A stretch of DNA of 64,000 nucleotides from Polyangiaceae bacterium (GTDB taxonomy: Bacteria > Myxococcota_A > Polyangia > Polyangiales > Polyangiaceae). The notes under the pieces were generated by a model. It worked only from the letters and a program-made list of their open reading frames with translations. It had not been told where the DNA came from and ran no database searches. Each line of letters starts with the position of its first letter. Position 1 is the stretch's first letter. Location of the stretch: positions 229,797-293,796 of the forward strand of contig JAICUB010000001.1 in NCBI GenBank assembly GCA_025936045.1, in the 5' to 3' direction. Below are positions 8,016 to 17,992 of the stretch, piece by piece. Made by a program: the position numbers and the translations under genes.

Positions 8016-9268
8016 CGGCCACCCCCGAAGTTTCTATTGGCGATCACTGCACCCGCGAACCTCCGCCGTTGAGTTCAGTATAGCGACTCGCTACCCCATC
8101 GACGTCCCTAATCTAAGGAGGTGATCGACGTCCTTATCGGCGTCGACGCCGCCGTCAGCCCAGACTTCGGCGACTGCAGGGGCGACCTCGCAAGCAACGA
8201 CGACTACCTCTTCTGCAGAGCCGCCTCGGACGTCCCGCGGCTGAGCCATGACGGAAGCGGCTCGAAAACGATCGAGACGACTCCCGCTGCGGCCCGGTGG
8301 TCGTCTCGGCCGACCACTTGTACATGAACTGTCCAAGCGGTATCGAATGGATGGCCGTCGCAGCCCGCGAATTGACCTTCATTCGGAAGCCCCGCGACAC
8401 GCACCAACAGGTCACAGACGCAGCGGATCGCGATTGGTGCGGAGTTCTTTTGTTGGGCAGAGCCGACCGGCGTCTTTCGGGCGGCCAAGCCAGCCTGGCC
8501 ATAGGAGTCTCGGCGAGCAGCGTTATGGCGTGATGGCAGGGGCACCGCGCGTGCACCAGGTTAGACTAGCAGGTTGTTGAAAATCGGGCTGGGCGGCGGC
8601 CGATGGATGGACAGGTCGAGCGCGGTGTGATCAAAGGTGGGGATGCGCGGCGAAGTTACGAAGCAGCAGTCGATGTTGATGCTCCGCTCGGCGGAGGGCT
8701 CTGGAAGTCCGGCGCCAAGTGTTGGGGGGCGATGCCTGGGAGCTGGCGGCCCGCAGTGTTCGTACAGGGGCCGACAAGGGCGAGAGCGCTCGCTCGGACC
8801 GACCGGGGCGGGGGCGCGCTGTGGCTCCTCGCCGAGCTCGAGCACGTCCAAGCAGTCGGCGTCCTCGGGCCAGTCTTTGCAACGGCCGCAGCGATTGCCG
8901 CGTTGCCAAGAGGGACACCTATTCGCTCCGAGGGTGCCCTTGCGCCTGCCCTCCCCGCGATACCCGTGGAGGTACAACCGTGACGGTGTTCCCGGACCTC
9001 TGCGTCGTGGCCGCGCCTGCGTGCCCTTGCACTTGCCCTCTCCGCGAAGGCAGACCGGAGTCGCAAAGCCCGCACGTTTACTGCAGCGCCGCTTCGCGCG
9101 GCTGGTGCGCCTTCAAGATCTTTGAAGGTTGGTTTCCCCGCGCGGTGTTCAAGGCCGACGCGCTCGACCCACGAGCGCTTCAAGAAGGAAGGGACGTTGC
9201 CGAAGGTCTGAAAGTCGAAGGCGTCAGAGCGGGTAGTGCATGGGCGGGCCGGCCCCGGCTCAACTCCT
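8016..9268. other. Element interior without a confident gene
   Basis: Several short open frames on both strands were inspected and none has convincing composition throughout. The best fragment is 8297-8533 (+), whose translation (VVSADHLYMNCPSGIEW, TFIRKPRDTHQQV) looks natural but has no clear start. It may continue 8121-8290 in another frame, which would make it a broken gene. A 27-bp imperfect direct repeat (24/27) lies at 8934-8960 and 9021-9047. No promoter or known RNA was recognised. Confidence 0.4.
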
Positions 9269-9604
9269 ATGTCAAACGCAGCAACTCAACGGCGTATCGC
9301 GTGGTCGTGGGGACCAGCTTCGCGCTCGTGGACCTGGAAGAAGATCGTCGCGGCCAGTCTGGCGGCCTATGGCGGGACGGCATCGCTCGCGCAGCTCTAC
9401 AGCATCATCGAGCCCCATCCCGGAACGAGGACGCGCAAGCACTGGAAAGCGAAGATTCGCCAGGTCCTCGAGCTGTCGGACAAGGTCATCCGCATGGATC
9501 GCGGCGTCTGGAGTCTCGCGTCAAAGCACAAGGCGAAAACCATCAGGAAACTGAAGGCGCGTCGCCGAAGGCTCTACCCGAAGCGGTCCGAAGCCGAACG
9601 CTGA
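9269..9604 (+). CDS. Small basic protein with winged-helix-like domain
   Basis: This 111-residue protein is read from ATG 9269 (an in-frame ATG at 9236 is possible). Its centre has the pattern of a small winged helix seen at the ends of some DNA-modifying enzymes: WTWKKIVAASLAAYGG, then ASLAQLYSIIEPHPGTRTRK, HWKAKIRQVLELS and RGVWSLASKH. The tail is strongly basic (KLKARRRRLYPKRS), which suits nucleic-acid binding. I infer a DNA-binding role within the mobile element, perhaps regulatory. The upstream ribosome site is weak. Confidence 0.6.
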   Translation: MSNAATQRRIAWSWGPASRSWTWKKIVAASLAAYGGTASLAQLYSIIEPHPGTRTRKHWKAKIRQVLELSDKVIRMDRGVWSLASKHKAKTIRKLKARRRRLYPKRSEAER

Positions 9605-9910
9605 CGACGATCATTGGCACGTCTCATCCAGGAGGGCGCGGTGCGCCGGGGTCGGTTGATCGCCCCTGCACTTTGCCGTGGCTGACGGCGCTTCGAAGCG
9701 CGTCGGCGCCGCCGTGCTCTCCGCTTTTCCGGGTGAAGGTGGACTGCTCCTCCGTTCGCCCCTTGTTCACGGTGCCGTTGGCACCAGAAGGAGGTCGGTC
9801 GCGGTGCAGGCGGATGGCTGAAGCGAAGGTGACGGTTCTTGGAACGAGGCGCGCCCGCGCGGCGTGGCTCTCATCCCGGGCCGTCACTCACTCTTTAACC
9901 ATACGAGAAT
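9605..9910. other. 305-bp gap, no feature recognised
   Basis: Open frames exist on both strands but are Arg/Pro-rich and overlap each other. The last bases before 9911 are relatively AT-rich (CTCTTTAACCATACGAG) and may hold the promoter of the next gene, though no clear -35/-10 pair is visible. Confidence 0.4.
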
Positions 9911-10606
9911 ATGACAACCAATCTGCACTACGCGATCCGAAGGTCGCCGGAAAATCCGAAAGTCCTGAGCTGGGCTCTGCAAGCCCAGGCCAAGTTGAAC
10001 GAACGGCTCTCGCCGTTTCGCGATCGTCTAAGCCTTGCGGCCGTCTCGGCTGCGCCCGAGCGTCCGATGCTTGGGTTTCCCTTCGTTCGGATCGCTCCAG
10101 CGCGCATCGGCCCGTACGCGATCCCGGATCTGTTTCAAGACCGCTCGCCGGTTCATACGCCCAACGCCGTCGCAGTTGGCGCGACCAAGGTCAGGGACCT
10201 GTTCTCTGCCCACGTGGTCGCCGCTTTTCTGCGCTCCGTGTCGAAGGCGTATCCGGAGTGCGTGCTCGAGCTCCGGGACGAGTCTGGGCAGTTCGTCTTG
10301 CCGCTCGGCATCGTGATCCGTTCCGGCGGGCGACTCGAGCTAAACGCGGAGGTTCTGAACGCGGAGCGAGCCAAGGTGCTCGAGGCGACTGGCGATCCGC
10401 AAGCGGCAGCCCCGTTCCTCTGGGCCGAAGCACAAGCGTTGAACGGCCAGGTTCTTTCGGACAGCCCTGCGACGGAGATCATGGAGGCACCTGAAGTCAA
10501 AGAACTCGATCTGGATCCTGAGGTGTTCGAGCAAGCGACTGTCGGCAATATCGCGAGCTTCTTCGTGGAGCGCGTGATCGCCGATACCGCCCCCGTCGCC
10601 AATTGA
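9911..10606 (+). CDS. Hypothetical element protein
   Basis: This is a 231-residue soluble protein without signal peptide or membrane segment. The composition is natural and the frame is clear of its Arg-rich shadows. Recognisable blocks are SWALQAQAKLNERLSPFRDR, RIGPYAIPDLFQDR, KVRDLFSAHVVAAFLRSV and an acidic C-terminal part (EVKELDLDPEVFEQ). I do not recognise the family. It lies between the winged-helix gene and the excisionase/integrase pair and follows the same direction, so it is probably part of the element's own gene set. Confidence 0.55.
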   Translation: MTTNLHYAIRRSPENPKVLSWALQAQAKLNERLSPFRDRLSLAAVSAAPERPMLGFPFVRIAPARIGPYAIPDLFQDRSPVHTPNAVAVGATKVRDLFSAHVVAAFLRSVSKAYPECVLELRDESGQFVLPLGIVIRSGGRLELNAEVLNAERAKVLEATGDPQAAAPFLWAEAQALNGQVLSDSPATEIMEAPEVKELDLDPEVFEQATVGNIASFFVERVIADTAPVAN

Positions 10607-10757
10607 TCCCGCTCTGCACCCTCGACTGACCAAGCGGGAGGGGCTGGGCATCGCGAGCCCGGGATGAAAGCGCCCGCGCGGGCCACATCCTTCCAAGGAA
10701 ACCGCCCGCCAACGCTCACTGGTTCGCGCTTGCCCCGCCCCGAACGTCCATACGACC

Positions 10758-11369
10758 ATGTCCCCCGTCCGCACGTACCTCACGACCCGCGAAGTCGCCG
10801 CATACTGCGGCTTCAAGAGCACCTCCGCGATTCGCAAGGCCGTGCTCCGAGGGCAGCTCGTTCCAGCCGGTCGCCGCGGCGGTCGCGGCACTTGTGTCTT
10901 CGCCATCGAAGCCCTCGACGCCTATCTCGTCGGCTCTCCGTCCTCTGCTACGGTTGCATCGGGTCGTCCCGGGGCGCCTTCGCAAGAAGGAGTCCCTCAT
11001 GGACACGAAACAATGGACAAGACGCTGGAAAACGTGGGTGAAGCCCACCAAGCTGCCGGGCGTCTGGCAGCGGAAGGAAGGAGGATACCTGGTTCGCGTG
11101 CGAGTCACCGACGCGACGACGGGTCACCTAGTCGAGATCAAGAAGGTGTTGCCGGAGACGACGGAAGCGAAGGCGTTCCAATGGCTCAACGCCGAACGAA
11201 CGCGCATCAGGACCGGCGCCGCATCGGACACGCCTCAAAGGATGCGCTTCGCGGAATACGCGCAGCGTCTCTTCGAGCGGAAGCTCGCGACCATGGAGAT
11301 CCGGAGCGCCAAGGGGCGCGCGAAGTGGACCAACACGCTGGAGCACCTCATCGCGGGCTCGCGCGGTAG
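10758..11369 (+). CDS. Excisionase-like HTH protein overlapping the integrase
   Basis: The first ~60 residues (YLTTREVAAYCGFKSTSAIR, then KAVLRGQLVPAGRRGGRG and FAIEALDAYL) form a MerR/excisionase-type helix-turn-helix of the kind that binds attachment sites and directs excision. It sits immediately before the integrase, as expected for a recombination directionality factor. The frame does not stop before the integrase start (10999). It runs another 370 bases in a different frame, where its sequence is only the integrase's shadow. Either the overlap is real, or the natural stop has been lost by a small indel. Confidence 0.6.
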   Translation: MSPVRTYLTTREVAAYCGFKSTSAIRKAVLRGQLVPAGRRGGRGTCVFAIEALDAYLVGSPSSATVASGRPGAPSQEGVPHGHETMDKTLENVGEAHQAAGRLAAEGRRIPGSRASHRRDDGSPSRDQEGVAGDDGSEGVPMAQRRTNAHQDRRRIGHASKDALRGIRAASLRAEARDHGDPERQGAREVDQHAGAPHRGLAR

Positions 11370-12318
11370 GAAGAGCGGGCTTGTGGCGAAGGGTTTTGGA
11401 GAGATGTTCCTCGATCAGATCGGGGTCGGGCAGGTGGAGGCGTGGAAGGCCGAGCTCGCGGGGCTCGTCCGCGTCGGCGACTACAAGCCGACCACGTGCA
11501 ACGGCTGGCTCACGATCTTGCGCGTCGTCCCAAAAGCCGCGAAGCGGGAGCTGTCGCTCCCCATTCTCGCGACCGAAGGCGTCCGCGACCTCGATGAGTC
11601 GGAGCACGCCACCTACACGGAGGAAGAGCCCAACGCCCTTCTTCCTGAAGAGGTGCCGCGCTTCCTCGAGGCTGTGCGCGAGCTGCACCCAGCACACTAC
11701 GCGATGACGTTTTTGGGTCTGGCGACAGGCCTACGACCCTCATCGCTCCGTCCTCTGCGTCGAAAGGGGCACGCGGCGGATGTGCTGTGGGATGAGGGGA
11801 AGCTCCTCGTCAGGCGCTCGCACACCGCGCGCGCCGAGGTCATGAACACGACGAAGCAGCGCGTGCGCTACCGGATCCACCTCCCCGAGCCCGTGCTCGA
11901 GGTGCTCCGTTGGCACATCCGGACCCAGCTGCCGACGCCGGAGATGCAGGAGAGCGATCTCTTGTTCCCTTCGACGACGGGCGGCTTTCGGTCGCCCTGC
12001 GTGTTGAACAAGCCGTTCGCCGACGTGGCTGACGCGGTCGGGTTGGGCAAGGCCGTCACGCAGCGCGGGCTTCGCCGCACGTTCAACGACCTCGCGCGGG
12101 CCGCCGCGATCGAGGGCGTCGTCACGAGGAGCATCTCGGGCCACCTGACCGAGCGGATGCAGCACCACTACTCGACGGTGAACGCCGACGAGCAGCGGGG
12201 CAGCATCGCGCGAGTGATCGACCTCATGGAGGCGCGCGACGAGCGCAGCTCCGCAGGTGGTGCTCCGACTGGTGCCCCGGCCCCCTCAAGTGGTGCTCCA
12301 AACGAAAAAACCGGCTGA
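10999..12318 (+). CDS. Tyrosine recombinase, tRNA-Gly integrase
   Basis: ATG 10999 is chosen because AAGAAGGAG lies about seven bases upstream; this gives 439 residues, normal for island integrases. The N-terminal half holds an arm/core-binding region (GVWQRKEGGYLVRVRVTDA, EYAQRLFERKLATME). The catalytic domain has Arg246 (TGLRPSSL), the RGLRRTF box with Arg359, Gly-His at 381-382 (ISGHLTE) and the nucleophile Tyr391 (HHYSTVN). The usual His before the second Arg box is replaced (TQRGLRR). The 3' end of the gene also carries two GTGGTGCTCC boxes, and the tRNA-Gly attachment site begins 37 bp after the stop. Confidence 0.9.
   Translation: MDTKQWTRRWKTWVKPTKLPGVWQRKEGGYLVRVRVTDATTGHLVEIKKVLPETTEAKAFQWLNAERTRIRTGAASDTPQRMRFAEYAQRLFERKLATMEIRSAKGRAKWTNTLEHLIAGSRGRKSGLVAKGFGEMFLDQIGVGQVEAWKAELAGLVRVGDYKPTTCNGWLTILRVVPKAAKRELSLPILATEGVRDLDESEHATYTEEEPNALLPEEVPRFLEAVRELHPAHYAMTFLGLATGLRPSSLRPLRRKGHAADVLWDEGKLLVRRSHTARAEVMNTTKQRVRYRIHLPEPVLEVLRWHIRTQLPTPEMQESDLLFPSTTGGFRSPCVLNKPFADVADAVGLGKAVTQRGLRRTFNDLARAAAIEGVVTRSISGHLTERMQHHYSTVNADEQRGSIARVIDLMEARDERSSAGGAPTGAPAPSSGAPNEKTG
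12257..12299. promoter_or_regulatory. Candidate integrase arm sites, right end
   Basis: GTGGTGCTCC occurs at 12257-12266 and 12290-12299 inside the last codons of the integrase, with a degenerate copy (TGGTGCCCC) between them. The boxes lie 57-99 bp from the 44-bp core; those at the left end lie about 96-135 bp from their core. Joined in the excised circle they would flank the core on both sides. Confidence 0.45.
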
Positions 12319-12337
12319 CGCTCAGCGCCAACCGGTT
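12305..12337 (-). terminator. Intrinsic terminator of tRNA-Gly
   Basis: On the minus strand AACCGG pairs with CCGGTT across a loop that itself contains a weaker GCGCT/AGCGT stem, and the hairpin is followed by a run of six T. It begins about 18 bases past the tRNA 3' end. Confidence 0.75.
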
Positions 12338-12354
12338 GTTTTCTCTCCAGATTC

Positions 12355-12429
12355 TGGAGCGGGAGAAGAGATTCGAACTCTCGACGTCCACCTTGGCAAG
12401 GTGGCACTCTACCGCTGAGTTACTCCCGC
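12355..12429 (-). tRNA. tRNA-Gly (anticodon GCC)
   Basis: The minus strand folds as a cloverleaf: acceptor GCGGGAG/CTCCCGC, D arm with CAGCGGTAGAG, anticodon loop TTGCCAA (GCC, glycine) between CCACC/GGTGG, T loop TTCGAAT, and an encoded 3' CCA. It is the integration target of the adjacent element. Confidence 0.95.
12356..12399 (-). repeat. Right attachment site within tRNA-Gly
   Basis: This 44-bp segment is identical to 6087-6130. It is the 3' half of the intact tRNA, from the anticodon loop to the CC of the 3' CCA, so integration restored a complete tRNA. Confidence 0.85.
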
Positions 12430-12442
12430 GAAAGAGGGGGGC

Positions 12443-12471
12443 GATTTACCTCCCGATCTCGGCCCTGTCAA
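12443..12471 (-). promoter_or_regulatory. Housekeeping promoter of tRNA-Gly
   Basis: On the minus strand a perfect -35 TTGACA (12471-12466) is followed by a 17-base spacer and -10 TAAATC (12448-12443), about 14 bases before the tRNA 5' end. This is one of the clearest sigma-70-type promoters in the window. Confidence 0.75.
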
Positions 12472-12516
12472 GCGGGCGTCGGAGGTCGGCCGGACGCCCG
12501 AAGATCGCCAAGCCCC

Positions 12517-13209
12517 ATGCCGAACGCACCGCCGCCCCCGATCCTCTACCGCGACGCCCGCCTCGTCGCGGTCGACAAGCCGGCCGGCACCGTCGTCCAT
12601 CGCGGCTGGGCGAACGACGACGAGCCGCTCCTCCAAGCCGTGCGCGACCTGGTCGGCCAGTACGTGTTCCCGGTGCACCGGCTCGACCGCGGAGCGTCCG
12701 GCGTCGTGCTCTTCGCGCTCGACGCCGAAGCGGCCGCCGCGCTCGCGCGTAGTTGGCGTGATCCGGACCGTCTGGACAAACGCTACCTCGCGATCACCCG
12801 GGGTCACCCGCCCGCTCACGTGCTCATCGACCACGCGATCCCGCGCGAGCCCGGCGCCGAACGCGTCGCTGCCGTCACGGAGGTGTGGCTGCGTGAAATC
12901 ATCGGGCGGTACGCGCTCGTCGAGGCGCGCCCGCATACCGGGCGGCTCCACCAAATCCGTCGCCATCTGAAGCACCTCGCGTGTCCGCTCGTCGGCGACG
13001 TGAAGTACGGCAAAGGCGAGCACAACCGGCTCTGGCGCACCGAGCACGGCTTGCACCGTCTCGCGCTCCACGCGACGCGCCTCACGTTCCCACACCCCGA
13101 AACCCAGACGCCCGTCACCATCCACGCGCCGCTCCCCGCCGACCTCGGCGCGGCGCTCGCCTCCGCCCGCGCCGCCGTCGCCAGCCCGCACCCATGTACG
13201 TATACATAG
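12517..13209 (+). CDS. truC: RluA-family tRNA pseudouridine synthase, TruC-like
   Basis: This 230-residue enzyme isomerises a uridine in RNA to pseudouridine. The catalytic motif HRLDRGASGVVLF (Asp in HRLD) lies near residue 67, with upstream VDKPAGTVVHRG and downstream RPHTGRLHQIRRHLKHL, all RluA hallmarks. The short length, absence of an S4 domain and the block GDVKYGKGEHNRLWR point to TruC, which modifies U65 in tRNA. This is a confident family call and a moderately confident subfamily call. It starts 45 bp beyond the tRNA-Gly promoter in the opposite direction, so no operon is implied. Confidence 0.85.
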   Translation: MPNAPPPPILYRDARLVAVDKPAGTVVHRGWANDDEPLLQAVRDLVGQYVFPVHRLDRGASGVVLFALDAEAAAALARSWRDPDRLDKRYLAITRGHPPAHVLIDHAIPREPGAERVAAVTEVWLREIIGRYALVEARPHTGRLHQIRRHLKHLACPLVGDVKYGKGEHNRLWRTEHGLHRLALHATRLTFPHPETQTPVTIHAPLPADLGAALASARAAVASPHPCTYT

Positions 13210-13302
13210 ATGACTTTTCGTTCGTGAAGGGGTGGACCCGCGCCCCGCCAGCGCTCCCGGTCCACGGCGCACACGTCATAGCGCCGAGGTTGCGGTCGCC
13301 GC

Positions 13303-15186
<1,884 letters not shown>

Positions 15187-15590
15187 GGCTGGGAACGTGA
15201 ACCTTGCCACCACTTCGCGCGTCGCTCAACCGCCACCACGGCCAAATCCCAATCATTTTCGATAGTAACCGCTCCCAGCGCGAGACAGTCGGGACCCTTG
15301 AAACACCCGTGCCCCGTGCTTCTGCCGCCCTTGACGAGCGCCGCGCTCTCCCCTTGGGGTTAGCGGCTCTCCCCGAGCGCGCGCCCCCTTGCGCGTCCGA
15401 AACGCGTGCCTACTTTTCTTTGGTCCCGACAACGGCACGAAACGTGACGGGCCGAGCGGCTCGCACGCTTCTTGGGGTTCCCCCCGGGTCGCGGACCGCG
15501 CATGCGCCGAACCCTGGTGCGTCGTGCGGCCGTGATCTGGCGTCGTTCGGACGCAGACCCAAAGACGAAAACGAAGAAGGAGAACGAACC
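15187..15590. other. Divergent intergenic region before hsp20
   Basis: There are 404 bases between the kinase and hsp20 with no convincing gene. A ribosome site (AAGAAGGAG) ends eight bases before the hsp20 ATG. CTTGAAA at 15297 followed by CCCCGTG resembles heat-shock sigma elements, but the spacer is only eight bases. No CIRCE inverted repeat was seen. Confidence 0.5.
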
Positions 15591-16025
15591 ATGCTGACCC
15601 GTTGGAACGATTTTGGTGTGTGGCCGAGCCTCGGATTTCGCGATTTCCCGCGCCTTTCGGGCGATCTCGATCGCCTCTTTTACGCCTTCGAGCGCCCGCA
15701 GGATTTCGCGCCGCGCGTGACCTTCGAAGAACGTGAGGGTGCGTGGGTGCTGAAGAGCGAGCTGCCCGGCTTCAGTGAAAAGGAGATCGACATCAAGGTG
15801 ACCGGCAGCACCGTTTCACTCAAGGTCGAACGCAAGACGGAAGCCAAGGGCGAGGCCGAAAAGGCGCAAGCACAGGCGAGCTATGTTTACGAGCGCAGCT
15901 TCGAGCTCCCGTCGAAGGTCGACGCGGAGAGAGTCGAGGCGGAGCTCAGGCTCGGAATCCTGACCGTCACCCTACCCAAGGCAACCGACGCGCAACCCAA
16001 ACAGATCGCCGTCAAGGCGGCCTGA
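15591..16025 (+). CDS. Hsp20 small heat-shock protein
   Basis: This 144-residue chaperone holds unfolding proteins in a refoldable state. The start at 15591 is set by the strong upstream AAGAAGGAG. The alpha-crystallin domain spans about residues 38-135: RVTFEEREGAWVLKSELPGF, EKEIDIKVTGSTVSLKVER, YERSFELPSKVDAERVEAEL and the conserved GILTVTLPK near the end. The short C-terminal tail (QPKQIAVKAA) keeps an I/V-x-V motif used for oligomer contacts. It is followed by a strong hairpin and appears to be a single-gene transcript. Confidence 0.9.
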   Translation: MLTRWNDFGVWPSLGFRDFPRLSGDLDRLFYAFERPQDFAPRVTFEEREGAWVLKSELPGFSEKEIDIKVTGSTVSLKVERKTEAKGEAEKAQAQASYVYERSFELPSKVDAERVEAELRLGILTVTLPKATDAQPKQIAVKAA

Positions 16026-16040
16026 CCCGCGCTCCGTACA

Positions 16041-16079
16041 CGACGCCACGCCCGCGCTTCATTTCGCGGCGTGGCGTCG
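16041..16079 (+). terminator. Hairpin after hsp20
   Basis: CGACGCCACGC pairs with GCGTGGCGTCG, and an inner CGCG pair closes an 8-base AT-rich loop. There is no T-run, so termination strength is uncertain, but the position 16 bp after the stop fits. Confidence 0.55.
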
Positions 16080-16106
16080 CTGTCCGTACGCCGAGCGTGG
16101 TTCTTT

Positions 16107-16159
16107 ACCCAAGTGGGGCTCCAAAATTCACGATCGATGCAAGTGGTCCCCGGTGTAGG
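16107..16159 (+). repeat. 53-bp interspersed repeat, copy 1
   Basis: It matches 36847-36899 at 52 of 53 positions in the same orientation. It begins ACCCAAGTGGGGCTCC, contains CACGATCGATGCAAGTGG and ends CCCCGGTGTAGG. It lies between hsp20 and pgm, ending 113 bp before the pgm start. The function is unknown; the sequence is too short to be an IS. Confidence 0.8.
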
Positions 16160-16272
16160 GGCGACCAACGTGCCACAGGGTCCCGGGCGGGGTGGTCCGA
16201 AGCCGTTCCACTCGCCACCCGAATTGCGCTACGGAAAGAGCGGCGCCTTCACTCGGGGCGTCACCCCTCGCT

Positions 16273-17913
16273 GTGCCTCATCCTCTCGCCGGCAAACCCG
16301 CACCGAAAGACCTCCTGCTCGACACCGCCGCGCTCCTCGCGGCTTACTTCGAGAAGCACCCCGACCCGCAAAAGCCGGCTGAACGCGTGAGTTTCGGCAC
16401 GAGCGGTCACCGCGGCTCCGCCTTCGTCTCCGCGTTCAACGAAGCGCACATCCTCGCGATCACCCAGGCCATCTGCGAGTACCGCGCGAAAGAGGGCACG
16501 AGCGGTCCGCTCTTTCTCGGCAAGGACACGCACGCGCTCTCCGCGCCCGCCGAACGGAGCGCGCTCGAGGTGCTCGCCGCCAACGGCGTCGACGTCGTGG
16601 TGCAGGAGAACGACGGCTACACCCCGACTCCCGCGGTGTCGCTCGCGATCATCCAGCACAACCGCGGGCGCAGCTCGAAGCTCGCGGACGGCATCGTCGT
16701 CACGCCGTCGCACAACCCGCCCGAAGACGGCGGCTTCAAGTACAACCCGCCGCACGGCGGCCCCGCGGACACCGCGGCCACCCAATGGATCGAGACGCGC
16801 GCGAACGCGCTCATCGCGGCCGGGCTCGGCGAGGTACGGCGCGTTCCCTTCGAGCGCGCGCGTTCGGCGCCGACGACCACGAGCACGGATTTCATCGCGA
16901 TTTACCTGCGCGAGCTCCCCAAAATTCTCGACCTCGTCTCCATTCGCAATGCGGGCGTGAAGCTCGGCGCCGATCCTCTCGGGGGCGCGAGCGTCGGCTA
17001 CTACCCGCGCATCGCGGCCGAGTTCGGCCTCGACCTCGACGTCGTAAACTCGACCGTCGACCCCCAATTCGCCTTCATGCCGCTCGACCACGACGGGCGC
17101 ATCCGCATGGACTGCTCGAGCCCGTACGCGATGGCCGGTCTCGTGAAGCTCGCCGATCGCTACGCGGTCGCCTTCGCGAACGATACCGACGCCGACCGCC
17201 ACGGCATCGTGGTGCCGCGCGCGGGCGTCATGAACCCGAACCACTTCCTCGCCGTCGCAGTAGACTACCTGTTTCGCTCGCGCAGCGGTTGGTCGCCGCG
17301 CGCGGCCGTCGGCAAAACGGTCGTTTCGAGCGCGCTCATCGAGCGCGTCGCCCGTTCGCTCGGGCGGGCGGTCGTCGAGGTGCCCGTCGGCTTCAAATGG
17401 TTCGTGCAAGGCCTCTCGGACGGCTCGCTCGGCTTCGGCGGCGAAGAGAGCGCCGGCGCGAGCTTCTTGCGATTGGACGGCAGCGTCTGGACCACCGACA
17501 AAGACGGCATCCTGCTCGCGCTCCTCGCCGCCGAAATCACCGCCAAGACGGGCAAGGATCCGGGCGTTTACTACGAAGCGCTCGCGCAACGGCACGGTCG
17601 TCCTTACACGACGCGGCTCGACGCGCCCGCGACGCCCGAACAAAAAAACGCACTGAAGAAGCTCACGTCCGCTGCCGTCACTGCCACGGAGCTCGCCGGC
17701 GAACCGATCCGCGAGCGCCTCACGGAAGCGCCGGGCAACGGCGCCGCCATCGGCGGGCTGGTCGTCAAAACCGAGAACGGTTGGTTTGCCGCGCGTCCGA
17801 GCGGAACTGAGAACATTTATAAAATTTATGCCGAGAGTTTCGTGAGCGAGGCGCATCTCGCCGCGCTCGTCGACGAAGCGAAGGCCATGGTGGGTCGCGC
17901 GCTCGGCTCCTGA
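16273..17913 (+). CDS. pgm: Phosphoglucomutase (alpha-D-glucose specific)
   Basis: This enzyme interconverts glucose-1-phosphate and glucose-6-phosphate, linking glycolysis with glycogen and nucleotide-sugar synthesis. The start GTG 16273 gives a 546-residue protein whose N-terminus ([13 protein letters not shown]) matches bacterial Pgm. Signatures in order are [13 protein letters not shown] (substrate loop), [17 protein letters not shown] (phosphoserine loop), NDTDADRHG (Mg2+ site), [12 protein letters not shown] (sugar loop) and [12 protein letters not shown] (phosphate loop). All are intact. It carries a 53-bp genomic repeat in its upstream region. The partner enzyme pgi lies at 29.5-31.1 kb. 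Confidence 0.95.
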   Translation: MPHPLAGKPAPKDLLLDTAALLAAYFEKHPDPQKPAERVSFGTSGHRGSAFVSAFNEAHILAITQAICEYRAKEGTSGPLFLGKDTHALSAPAERSALEVLAANGVDVVVQENDGYTPTPAVSLAIIQHNRGRSSKLADGIVVTPSHNPPEDGGFKYNPPHGGPADTAATQWIETRANALIAAGLGEVRRVPFERARSAPTTTSTDFIAIYLRELPKILDLVSIRNAGVKLGADPLGGASVGYYPRIAAEFGLDLDVVNSTVDPQFAFMPLDHDGRIRMDCSSPYAMAGLVKLADRYAVAFANDTDADRHGIVVPRAGVMNPNHFLAVAVDYLFRSRSGWSPRAAVGKTVVSSALIERVARSLGRAVVEVPVGFKWFVQGLSDGSLGFGGEESAGASFLRLDGSVWTTDKDGILLALLAAEITAKTGKDPGVYYEALAQRHGRPYTTRLDAPATPEQKNALKKLTSAAVTATELAGEPIRERLTEAPGNGAAIGGLVVKTENGWFAARPSGTENIYKIYAESFVSEAHLAALVDEAKAMVGRALGS

Positions 17914-17992
17914 TTTCGAGTTCCGCGCCGGTCATTCAGGTCTAGACTTCGAGCTCAGGACTCGGGCTTAGGCCCCCGCGTCCAGAGGGACC

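Larger units (their letters stand above)
6087..12399. mobile_element. tRNA-Gly-targeted integrative element, about 6.3 kb
   Basis: The element is bounded by 44-bp exact direct repeats. The right one completes an intact tRNA-Gly(GCC); the left one is only a partial tRNA. The integrase is next to the tRNA, as in typical genomic islands. Cargo includes a Gly/Ser-rich lipoprotein, a winged-helix protein, an unknown 231-residue protein and an excisionase-like HTH gene. No replication, conjugation, capsid or resistance genes are visible, so it may be a satellite-type or eroded element. Another integrase remnant lies directly outside the left repeat, which suggests tandem insertion. Confidence 0.75.

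Noticed and set aside
8114..8126. Perfect ribosome-binding complement TAAGGAGGTGATC
   Set aside because: The only start codon in range overlaps the site itself and the following frame looks unnatural; chance match or relic.
8567..8583. TAGCAGGTTGTTGAAAA as an insertion-sequence end
   Set aside because: No matching inverted end or transposase domain was found in the window.
8719..10494. Long open frame of about 590 codons on the plus strand
   Set aside because: It is very Arg/Pro/Gly-rich, has no recognisable domain and covers two better genes (9269-9604 and 9911-10606) in other frames; typical for spurious frames in high-GC DNA.
15297..15318. CTTGAAA ... CCCCGTG as heat-shock promoter for hsp20
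   Set aside because: The spacer is eight bases; heat-shock sigma promoters need about 11-16.
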